Shown here in pieces: positions 22,062 through 32,353 of a stretch of 64,000 nt of DNA. The stretch is from Salarias fasciatus (Eukaryota > Chordata > Actinopteri > Blenniiformes > Blenniidae). Positions within the stretch are counted from its first letter, which is position 1. Every line of letters starts with the position of its first letter. The translations under genes and the position numbers were made by a program. The notes under the pieces were generated by a model. That model saw only the letters and a list, made by a program, of their open reading frames with translations. It was not told the origin of the DNA and made no database searches. The stretch covers positions 14,564,896 through 14,628,895 of the forward strand of contig NC_043755.1 in assembly GCF_902148845.1 (NCBI RefSeq), given 5' to 3'.

Positions 22062-25000
22062 TCAAAGGTCTGCCTCTTTCTTAATTCTTTTGGCGGGTCC
22101 CCAGTCTCCCAGTACACTGGATTCATATGGGCCAGGCTTCTGAGGCTCTTCTTTAATATGCATCACTGATGGAGGAGGCTCTGTTTTCACATTCGGAGCG
22201 GAGGCCACCTTGGGCTCCACTTCACACTCAGTAACTTCTGAAAGCTTCATTTCTTCCAGCTCTTCTTTGACAGGAGGAAGACTTTTTTGAGGACCTTTTG
22301 TTGATAAATCCAGAGGCGTATCCGGACACTCGCTGTTACCGCTCGGTAAAAAGTCCAGTGGAGTGTTCACAGGCATCCCAAAAGCAGCATTCACTCCTGC
22401 ATGACTGCCGGCAGGAACCGCTGAGAGAGACGTCTGAGTCAGAGTTTGCATAGCTGGAAGGGCGAGCATCTGAGGGGTTCCAGATGTGAGAGGTAACTCC
22501 GCGGTCTGCACTGGGCAGACTGGAAGGAACACGACCAGATTCATACCGGGAGGTGGCTGTTTGTCCAAGGTGAGCTTCCACAGTCCATCTTTTGAAGAGG
22601 AGGCACCAGAAGCCCCATTTTTAGCAGGATGACGACTGCTGGAACGCTTTCGCGGCGCAGCAGGCTTGTGCACCGTTGGAGCAGGCTCACTGGAAGTCGC
22701 AGAAGTCTTGTCAGACACCGCCGCAGGTGTGGTGACTGTGCTTACTGCTTCCGATGTCTCTGACTTTGCATCGAGCTTTTTAGCCTCTGGCAAGGAGCTC
22801 TTTGAGGCCTGGTGTTTCTTCAAAGCACTCTAGAAAGACAACAGCAGACATCGACAGTTCATTAAGATGCAAAACAGAACAAACAGTAGAAAAACAACAT
22901 GCTTCAGAAAACAAGTGAGAACAGGATTAAATCTTGCATATAGAAAACAATTACTCCCATTCCCCAAACTCACCGCAGGAGGAGGTTTTCCGCAAGTCTT
23001 GAGGTGACTGTCGTAGTTCTGCTGGTGGGGGAATCCCAGTCCGCAGCTCTTACACAGGCAGGGCGACTTCCCGGCGTGGCCGCCCATGTGAGACATCAAC
23101 AGCAAGGCCGACCTGAATCCCTTCCAGCACTCGGCGCATTTCAGCACCCTCTGGTGAGCCCCGGCATGTTTCTTCAGCTCCTCTGACGAGTCGAACCTCT
23201 GGCCGCACTCCAGGCACCTGATCTCGTCCGACTTGGTGCTGTGCTCCCGATTCCCCCAGCACCCCGTGTCCTTCTTGTGCTTCTCGAAATCCTCCTGCTT
23301 GTGAAACTCGCGCAGACACGCCACGCAGTGAATCCGCCACGGCTGGCAGTCGTGCTGCTGGTACAGCCTGGCCAGGCGGAAGTGGCGCCGGCACCGGATG
23401 CACGTGTACGGCAGCAGGCCGAGGTGGGAGAAGCTGTGCTTCAGAAGGGCGTTCTTCCTGGGGAACACCAGCGTGCAGTCCGTGCATTTAAAAGTGGTGT
23501 TGCACCTCGTCTTGCGATGCTGCAGGAAAGACTTTCGAGAGAAGAACCCGCGGTGACACAGGTGACAAGTAAACCGGAACGTGCGTCTGTGCGTCCGCAC
23601 GTGCTTCTGACAGTCGCTCAGGCACGCAAAGAGGCGCTTGCACAGGTCACACTCGAAAAACTGTTTCTCAAGGTGGGTTGTTGACATGTGGGACTTCAAA
23701 TCCCCGTCTGAAGAGAAGTGTTTTAAACAGATGCGGCAGGGGTGAGCTCCTGCCTTGGTTTTGGCGTGCGTGCGCAGGTGGGCGCGGTAGCTGTGCACCT
23801 GGCAGAAACGCTTCCCGCACTCTGCACAGATGTAGGGGCGCGCTCCGGTGTGCAGGTTCATGTGGTCCTTGAATTGCACTTTGGAGGACAGCTGGGTTTG
23901 ACAGATGCTGCAGAGGTAGTTGCGGGAGCGATTCAATACTGTAGAAAACATAAGAAAATTCTGTTGGAAGCCAATCTTATTTTAAAGAGCAGGTCAAGAA
24001 ATTCAAGAACAATAAATGAGAAAATACTAGCAGCAGGCCTGTAACTCTGATCCTGGAGGTTCCCTGACCTACATGTTGGTGAAGACGTCACCATTAGATT
24101 ATGCTGTGCTACAGAAGGGAAGCATCTAAAACATGCAGGATATCCATGAAGTCCCTTATCACTGGCACTCAGCTGTTCAGTCGATAAGAAGATCGTGCAA
24201 ATTGCATGGAAGTCTGACTTAACAATGACTTCTGTTCTTTAACTCACAAACAAATGCACAACGGCATCAGTATGACAAATCTGGCTGTTCTAACAGCTGC
24301 CTTGGGCTAAATTCAATGTTTTTGACATCACAACGTGAAAACCACAACACTTAAAATGTCAAATCTAAAATGTGCTATCTGCTGTAGGACACATGTGGGT
24401 CATTTCGGAGCTTTTGGCAGCTCCAGGGTCAGTTTCAGCTCACCAATCCATCACAGGGCAAACACACACGAAAGGAACATGCAAACTCCACACAGAAAGG
24501 CCTGGTCGGTATTTGAACCGGTGACCTTCTCAATGTGCGACAAGAGGGCTGAACACTGGGCCAACGTCGCCCCAAAACGCAAAGAGTCTAATTCAGACAA
24601 ACAATTTTAAATGTCTATTTCGACCTGCTGACTAAACATCGTGGATGTGGAAATACGTATTAAATCAATTTAGGGAACATTAGTCATACCACTGCTGGGA
24701 ACCCCTTCCTCTTCTCCTGCCGCTTCTTCCTCTTCGTCGTTATCATCCTCCTCCTCCTCCTCCTCCTCTTCTTCCTCCTCCTCCTCCTCCTCTTCCTCTT
24801 CTGACACTTGGCTGTCATCTGACTCGATGAGCTCGTCCTCCCGGAGGTCCACCCGTTCCCCTCCAGCCACTCTCATGTCAGCTGCTTCCTGTTGGCAGTC
24901 TGTAGTTTCACTTCCAGCAGCCTGATGGTTAACCAGAAGCAAGTCAACACATTCTCCACCTGGCAGACCCGGTGCAGGGATCACCTGTGCACCCAGTGGC

Positions 25001-25248
25001 TGGGGAGACGGCACAGACTCGTCTGTGGTATTCGAGGTGTGTCTGGCCACACCTGTCTCTTTCTCATGTTGGTTTATTTCAGGTCTTTGTTTGTGCGTAG
25101 CGGAGAGAGATTTCACATTGGTTGGGAGTGAATCAGCAGATGCTGGGGGGCAGAGGGCCGACTGGCTCTCTGAAGTCTGCTCTGACTGGAGAATGTCTGG
25201 AAATCCCAATTCTGTCAGCTGGATGTCAATGGTGTATTCAATGGACAT
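22062..25248 (-). CDS. C2H2 zinc-finger protein, 11 fingers, acidic N-terminus
   Basis: Three coding exons: 25248-24690 (ATG TCC ATT, phase 1 donor), 23938-22974 (phase 0 donor GCG|GTGAGT), 22829-22062. Frame is kept throughout (2,292 nt, 763 residues). Exon 1 is fingerless and ends in a run of about 22 Glu/Asp. Exon 2 carries 11 C2H2 or near-C2H2 fingers, from YLCSICQTQL to CLCKSCGLGF; one lacks the last His in the usual place (RLYQQHDC). Linkers mostly are not TGEKP, which suggests an old single-copy family rather than a KRAB-type expansion. Exon 3 is Ser/Thr/Pro-rich, with LDLS and several VKxE/IKxE SUMO-type motifs, and ends near a basic RIKKEADL. An upstream non-coding exon with donor near 25517 is likely. 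An AATAAA (plus-strand 22046-22051) lies only about 11 nt past the stop. Confidence 0.88.
24430..24580. repeat. Interspersed repeat of LINE/SINE-tail type
   Basis: The text CCATCACAGGGCAAACACAC ... AACATGCAAACTCCACACAG ... TTGAACCGGTGACCTTCT matches a very common fish repeat tail. It lies in intron 1 of the 11-finger gene. The TTGAACC part mimics a tRNA B box, but no tRNA can be folded here. Confidence 0.6.
24735..24805. repeat. (TCC)n tract encoding a Glu/Asp run
   Basis: CTC/TCC units interrupted by TCTT lie in exon 1 of the 11-finger gene. The minus strand encodes about 22 consecutive acidic residues, so the tract is coding and may vary in length. Confidence 0.8.
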
Positions 25249-25499
25249 GGCTGCAGACTGAAGAGGAGCAAAAAAACACATAAAACACCTTCAATCAGCA
25301 TGAGAAATAAGACTTTTCAACATTTCAACATTTTTCCTCTGGGATTAACAATTTATTCTATGACTGCAAGTGAAAAATAAATGATAAATATTACAATGAT
25401 ATTAGTTTATTCTTACCTTTCATGCACCTATATGTGTGGATCAGTCCTTTGTTTAATGGTAGAGGTTTCTATCCAGGAAATGCCTTTGTTGCACACCTA

Positions 25500-25810
25500 T
25501 GTCTCCCACCCTGCTCACCTGGCAGGAGGAGCTGAGGCTGGCACGAGGCTTCACCGGCTCCCGCCTCAACATTAACTCCTTTAGTTCCTCAAAACGTCCG
25601 AAAAGCGGTCCGTTCGACTCCCCGCAGGACAGAATAATGTCGAGGAGAATTCATCGGAGCCGCAACGAGAACAGCCGCCGAGAAACAAACCGATGTAGGA
25701 CAACACAGGAAGCCAGCAGGAAACAGCGGGAGGGGAGAAGACGTCGGTTCCGCCGCAGCGCCGCCGGAGGCCAGGAGGGGAACTGCAGCTCCAATCAGCG
25801 GCTGAGCTCA
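25500..25810 (-). promoter_or_regulatory. Probable 5' UTR exon and CpG promoter of the 11-finger gene
   Basis: The GC- and CpG-rich block has a minus-strand donor CCAG|GTGAGC at about 25517. That pairs with the acceptor CTTCAG just before the start codon at 25248. A CCAATCAG box lies near 25791. The flanks on both sides are AT-rich. Confidence 0.5.
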
Positions 25811-25829
25811 TTCAAACATGATTGACATC

Positions 25830-27490
25830 AGTTCAGTTGTGGCCATATTTCAATTATTTTAATGGAAACAACCAACATAGTGCTGCTGCCCATTCCACAA
25901 ATACATTTGCTTTACCAATGTGGCATCATTACTTTGTTTCCTTGATGATAGTTTCAACTTTCTTCCTATTGGATTAATGCCCAAAACATTGGGAAAACAT
26001 AAGATAGTCACTTCGACAACTGTACTATCCTGCCGTGATTGTTAATATAGTCGACTACACAGTTCATTTATTTGAGATTTTTTTGTCTTATGTAAGAAAT
26101 CATTCCGATATCACTGCTTTTGGATTACTGTTCAGTTAAGTGTACATCTGAGGATACACAAAGTGATAACAAAAGGAGACTAAAGAGAAAAAGTGTGCTG
26201 GCATCAAGACCATGAAACCTGGTCTGTGTCCTATTCTACAAATAAATAAACTGAATAAAAAAATAAATAAAAGCAAAAATGTTTTTGTTGCTCCCATTTT
26301 TCTAGAGTAAGATGTAAGTGAGCCCCTCTCCTTTTCTGTAATAATCCATCCACCTCACAGGTGTTGAACTAAATGCCAGCCAGACGCCTTCCTGGAAGCT
26401 GAAAACAACCCAGTTGGAGCTCAGCTCATGAAAAATGTGAACAAAAACAAAACTGCTGAGTTTATATTTTTGATCAGTGTATATGCTCATTGTATACATT
26501 TCAAGTAAAAAACTCAAGTTGTAACCCTGATCTAGAAAACAGACATCACGCAGTGATTTCTTCAGCAGCCTCCCTCAGGATAGCATGATTTATTACATTT
26601 TTGCAGTGTCCAGACACATTGCAGTGGAGAGAGAAACAATCCAGTCAGTGAAGTACACGATATACACAGTTCGATACGGGACTCCGAGGCATTAAAGAGC
26701 AGTGAGCCCAATTCAGAAATGTCTAAGACATGAAGCATTACTTCGGTAAGTGAAAAATAAACCAGTAAAGTTTAGGATAAGAGAAATCATGATTATAGTG
26801 GATCATTCCACCCAGAAACCAACTAAATACCCCACATCACATCTGGAGCACTTAGCCAAGAGAGATTTCAGCACATCTCAATTATGTTATGTAAATTTTG
26901 CCCTCATAAAAAACTTAATTTAGAGAGTAACATAATTAAAATGAAGTGTAAAAATGCACAATATGAACCGGAAGCTGTACATGAACACATTTCTGCTGAG
27001 GAACCGTCTACACATTCCAACGTAGTATCTCTACCAGGAAACTATTTTACTCTAACATATGCAATCAACCAATATGTTTCTGAATAAAACAGGAGGGGAA
27101 AAACAAACTTGGAACGACAAAATGGACTGAATAACTCAAGACACCAAGTGATAAACTCACGGCACACGCATTTCACACTAAAAAAAAAAAAATCATTTAA
27201 AAAAGTTAATCAGAATGGTTTCTGGTCTTACAAACAAACTATGTTTTGTGAAACATGAATGGATCAAACATTTGGTTAGTCAATTCAGGAGATGTGTCTG
27301 TTCAAAATTCGACATCTCATCACACTGGACTCTGAATCCAAAAATTCATAAAATGTCATTCTGAAAAAAACCATTCCGAGCTCATGGTGAACACGGCCGG
27401 AGCACGAGATGCCGACAGTTTAAAGAATAAAAGATGAAGGACAATTCATGACTAAGATTTTCAAAGAGCTTCATTTTCCTGCGAGGTCCT
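25830..27490. other. AT-rich intergenic DNA and 3' flank of the ZNF576-like gene
   Basis: No gene is recognised. The part nearest 27500 is presumably 3' UTR of the minus-strand gene to the right. A poly-A run is near 27181. Confidence 0.5.
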
Positions 27491-27500
27491 CGGGTCTCAA

Positions 27501-29520
27501 TTATCTCTTTGCGCTCGACTCCTCGGGATTCTCCTCCTCGTGGGTTTTCTGGTGAGCTTTCAGGGTGCGCTCGCGGCCGAAGCTCTTGCCGCAGGTCGGG
27601 CAGGACAGGCGGTCGGCGGCGTGAGCTCGAGACATGTGGGCGTCGAGCTGCTCGGGCCGGGCGAAGCTCTCTTCACATTCTTCACAGGGGTGGGCTTTCC
27701 GGGGGGTGTGTTTCTCTTTCTTGTGGGCGCGGAGCTGGAGCAGGGCGGGGAACGTGAGCTCGCAGTCGGGACAGGGGTGCTGGCGGGGCGGGGCGGGTTC
27801 CGCTTTAGGCTTCTTCTCCTTCGCCGGAGTCTGGCCGTCTTCCTCTGAGCTTTTCTTATCATCCGCTGCTTTGGGCGGACGGCCGCGCTTTGCCGGCGCC
27901 GCCTTCCCTTTGTCTTCGGCCGGCGCCACCGCCGCCGCCGCCGGCTCCAACGTGCCGCCGCCGGCCTTCTCCGCCTCCTCGGCCTCGTCTTTCTTCTTCC
28001 GCTTTCCCTTTTTCTCGGCGGCCGCCGGGTCTTCGGCTTTCGCCGGCCGTCCCCGCTTCTTGAGGGACGCGGCGCTGCCGTTGCACTGCTGACCTTCGGG
28101 ATACTTCTCCTGGTGCGCCACCAGCTCGGACTCCGCTTCGAATCCCTGACCGCACTTCTTACAGCGGTGGGTTTTTGTGGGGTCCTCCGGCTGTTCGGCC
28201 GTCTCTACTTCGGGACGCGGGTGCTGGGACACACGGTGAGCACGCAGCAGTCCGGCACTACGGAAGATTTCGTTGCAATCTTTACACACCATCTGTTTCT
28301 CTGGACACACCTGTCTTCTGTGAGCTGTGAGCTGCAATCGGGAAAAGATACAATAAAAAAAACATGATTACAGAGTTTAAAACGCATTTTTCCAAGTTAT
28401 CTTTTTGACATTTCACTCACTTCAGAGAATGTTTTAAAGCTCTCCCTGCAGTGAGCACATTTGAAAGGCTTGTCATCCTTGCTGTGCGTTGGCTGGTGCA
28501 GCGTCAATTCCTCGGACGACGAAAACGTTCTGTCGCACACGTAGCACGTAAACAATGTGTTTCCCTGTGTGGCACAAACGGGAAGAGTCAAAGTTACGAC
28601 CAGTTGGACCAAAACGTCACTATTTTTACCAAGAAGCAACATGAAGAACACCCACTAGGAGTAACTGACAATAAAAGAGTGAAAATATATCAAGTTTTCA
28701 TTTCAGAATCAAATATAATTCCGACTTTGCAATGTACAACAAAGGCAGGGCAGTCAATAGTCACGAAGTATAAAAAACAGACTAAAAACTACATCTAAAC
28801 TAAACATTTTACTGGAAAAAACAACTGCAATCTTCATGTTTTCTGGCTGCTCTGTGAGTATGGGCATCATTTTCTAGGGGAAAGATAAAAAAAATTGCAC
28901 TACACAACAGACTAAAGCTATGACATAAAGTGTGATCGTTACACAAATAATTATTAAAGAACGAGGTTTATTTTTCAAAGTCTGTGGGATTTAAGGGGAA
29001 TTATGAGTAGCAGCTGCAAATAATCCATTCACCCTATACGACATGGTAATGCACTGGATTGTAAAGACCAGGTTAAGCTTAAAGTGTAGCAGACATAAGA
29101 GCTCAAAAGAAAAATCACCATTGATGGAATTATCAATGAAGAAACAATAATAAACAGATCTGAGGTAACAGAAGTAGTACCTGCTGAAGCTGCTGCTTGT
29201 ACTCTTCTCTGTGGCTCTTCTTCATGTGCCTTTCCTTGGCTTTGGCACTGCAGAACGTGATGAAGCACTGGAAACATTGCAGATTCTCATGCTGGTCTGG
29301 AAATATTAAAGAAAAGTACTTAGTGGGATCTGGAGGGATCTACCCAGAGCGGGGACGACCAGCAGCAGCACTTACAGGGTTGAACAGATGGAGCTGGAGG
29401 ACCATTGAAAGTGACAGGCCTGCGTGGTTCTGCCGGTCTCTCAGGTGGGGCTGCTGGAGGTGGATCAGGCAAGCCCCGTCCCATCACTATGTCCTCAATG
29501 TTCAAGATATCCGAGTCCAT
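27501..29520 (-). CDS. ZNF576-like C2H2 zinc-finger protein with two AT-hooks
   Basis: Four coding exons: 29520-29376 (phase 1), 29296-29181 (phase 0), 28564-28421 (phase 0), 28331-27501; 1,236 nt, 411 residues, all junctions in frame. The start is the ATG giving MDSDILNIEDIVMG. Exon 2 encodes CFQCFITFCSAKAKERHMKK, which closely resembles the first finger of human ZNF576 (CTRCLITF then KFQERHMK). Exon 3 has TLFTCYVCDRTF and KPFKCAHC fingers. Exon 4 has two more fingers and a Lys/Ala/Glu-rich region with two AT-hook cores (KKRGRPAK and AKRGRPPK). Three terminal fingers follow: HPCPDCELTF, HPCEECEESF and LSCPTCGKSF. AT-hooks bind the minor groove of AT-rich DNA, so the protein may combine two DNA-binding modes. 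A CpG promoter with an AAGATGGCGCC motif lies at about 30320. Confidence 0.9.
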
Positions 29521-30204
29521 CTTGCACCGAGGGCTGGTTCCTGCAGGCACTCACGAGGATCTCTCTACAACCAAACATGACAAAAACAATAAATGAACTC
29601 AGCCTGGAGTTCCAGTGTGTTGATCCACGGCGGGAAAACACGCAATGTTCTGTCACAAAATGCCACCAAATCGCGCTTAATTCAAATCGCGGCTGACTGA
29701 TGACAACTAGTAGATGCAAAAAACATTTTAAATACACAAAGTATGAAACTTTTGTATGCAGAACTCAAACTAAAATAGGCAAAAGGTAGTTCAACTCCAC
29801 GGCAATGACTGAGTTCACATTAGCTCAGTGGCCGGTTCCCCTTAAGGCCGCTGGCTATTCCAGCTAGCTTCACGTAAACCTGTATTCTCCCAGTGGAAGC
29901 AACCCAAGAGAAATGTATTATCCGGTCACATAAATGATTTTTTACAAAGGCGGGTATAGTTTCCCCCTTTTAGCACGGAGCTAATAAAGTAGCGGGCTAC
30001 CCGAGCGGGCTACCATCCGTTAGCTTGTTGCTAGCGTGCTAACCAGCGCTAACAACACTTGAGTGCATTTCACGCAGGACTGCACACTTTCAAGTATTTT
30101 CCCGTTGTTTGAATTGATCTGTCGTTGTTTTCGCGTGCATCCACTGCGAATCGACGCGGCTAAATACCGCCTAAAGCTTTGAGACACGACGTGAAAAGCA
30201 GTGA

Positions 30205-30345
30205 TCGTACGTTACCTCAACCCGCTCTTTGGGGCCAGTTTGACTGGGAGAGTTGACCCCAGAAATACACCACATAGACCGGACTCTTCCTGTTGTGACA
30301 GCTGCTGCTACAGCTAAGATGGCGCCGCAAGGCTCTTCGCTCTTT
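30205..30345 (-). promoter_or_regulatory. Promoter and non-coding exon 1 of the ZNF576-like gene
   Basis: A minus-strand donor GGGTTGAG|GTAACG lies at about 30216 in a CpG-rich patch. AAGATGGCGCCGC (plus strand, about 30317) resembles the YY1 motif found just downstream of many TATA-less vertebrate start sites. No open frame of interest is present. Confidence 0.45.
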
Positions 30346-30349
30346 TCAC

Positions 30350-30719
30350 CGATGCGGCGTCAAATAAAACACATTACAGTGTCACGTTCCAGTGATAGGA
30401 ATGACGGACGTGACTCTGTTGATATGTGGAAATAACTAATCAATTAAACCGCAGTGCATGAATGAAGACGTCCATCTTTTCTGCACAGATTTCAGTGATT
30501 TGGTTCTACTTATTCCAGATCTATGTTATCTATATCACGTGACCGAGATCAACTTCAAAAAAAAGAACTTTCTGTATAATTTAATTTACTGTATTGTTTA
30601 TGTTAGTTACACAGGTTGCGTAACTTACATAACCTTTGCCCATATTAACATATTCACATCTCTTAGTATCATAACGTAGTTTGTGATACATTTCGTGGGT
30701 CTGGGGATTTTGCATGTTC
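30350..30719. other. Intergenic, no gene recognised
   Basis: AT-rich sequence without splice-supported exons or repeats that I can name. Confidence 0.4.
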
Positions 30720-31040
30720 TTCAAGGTTCAAGGTCTTTATTGTCATTTTCATGCTTTCACTTGTAAACATTTGATTCTCAGGACCAGCAGTGTACATAGG
30801 TATACATATTCCAGAAGGAAATGTAATAAATGGATTAATTAATTAATAATAAGATAAATAAAATGGAATAAAACATAGGAATAGTGCAGCACTTTCGATA
30901 AAAATAAATAAATAGTGCAGTTATAATGGTGGGGAGCAGCATTTGGGTTTCGGTTCATAAGTCTCACAGCTTCAGGAAAGAAGCAGCGCTGGAACCTTAC
31001 TGTTTTGGCCCTAATGCTGATCAGTCTTTTTCTCCATGTT
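30720..31040. repeat. Unclassified interspersed repeat
   Basis: The text GGTTCAAGGTCTTTATTGTC ... CATAAGTCTCACAGCTTCAG ... GGAAAGAAGCAGCGCTGGAA follows a pattern repeated across fish genomes. A and AATA-rich sequence lies between the two halves. I cannot name the family with confidence. Confidence 0.4.
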
Positions 31041-32353
31041 CTCTTTCCCCCCACAGTCCAAAGACATGCATTCCATCCAAATATAGAGCTAATTTTTTTC
31101 AGTATTTCTCCTTTGTTCTGTATTTGCTTATCTTCACAAAAACAGAGAAAGAGAGAGAGAAAGTAGTTACGTTTCATGTCACACTCTAATCTAAGTTGAA
31201 TAATGGTCTGTGTCCTTGCCAATGATTAAGCTGGAAAATCTTCACTGATAAATGACACTGACCCATTTCTACAGAGATCTGTGTGAAAAAAACAAGCGAA
31301 ACACACTTTTTTGGAGTAATGGCCTCTACAGTGTTAGTAGTGGGACATAATGTGTTATAATTTGGTTATAAACACATCTTCAGACTGCTCAATAGAACCT
31401 GATTTACAATTATACAGCCTACTGTTATCCACAATTGTAGCTTCATCTCAGCCAACATGTCTGTTAGATCCAGTCCCAACTACACTGTTCAAGGACCTGT
31501 TCCATCTGATTAGTACATCAATACTCATCTTTCGAAACAGGTTATATAGCACAGGTCTTTTAGGTTACAGTTACTAAACCTCTCCCTTAAAACAAAAATG
31601 GAATCATCGTGGCTGTTTTTTCTCATCTAAAAATCAATCAGTTTTGAGGGATGATTGTTTTTAAAGTTTGTATTTTTCAACATATGCATTTATTTGAATA
31701 AAAACTATACAACTTCATCATAATTTTTCCATTTAAATTAACAAAGTCATATTTTTTCTTCTTGCAAAAGAATCCAGCTCCTTTTAGAGTAAGTTTTAAA
31801 CTAAACCATACAAGACAGATTCACCGTCACTGAAATTTCCAGTAAATATTGGACTTTTCGTGTATTTCATATCTACTCTGTGATTTTTGATTTGAATGTT
31901 TTAGTGGTCCACACATATGTGTAATCACTTTGCTTTGAATGACATATCATCACACTGTAGAAAAAATAAGCATGATACTAAAATCAATTATAATCATCAG
32001 CCAAAAAAAATAGCAGTTGTACTTTTTTTATTGTCTTCAGAAATTCACACATTTGATGTAAAATGTACATGAAATGTAAACTAGATCAGGTTCAAACATT
32101 CTTAAGAAAAACAGCATCATGTAAGCACACTGTTGAAACATTTTTACATTTCTTTTGCAGCACAGTGTATGGCTATGAAACTTTTATTTAACACTTCGCA
32201 AGGAAAACTGATTCTTATATAGGCTCAGTGGAATGACGCTGCCAGTGAAAGGCATCATGGGAAAGTTGTAGGAAAGAAGAACTAATTTCACAGACACTCG
32301 AAACAGTTACATTCTAAACGTAAAATGATTAAAAAAGACATATATTAGAGTTT
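31041..32353. other. Intergenic DNA and 3' UTR of the zinc-finger/piggyBac gene
   Basis: AT-rich, no gene recognised. A minus-strand AATAAA (plus TTTATT, 32183-32188) lies about 170 nt past the stop of the gene to the right and is a plausible poly(A) signal. Confidence 0.5.

Noticed and set aside
24500-24545. tRNA-like B box (TTGAACC)
   Set aside because: There is no A box or cloverleaf; the text belongs to a common interspersed repeat tail.
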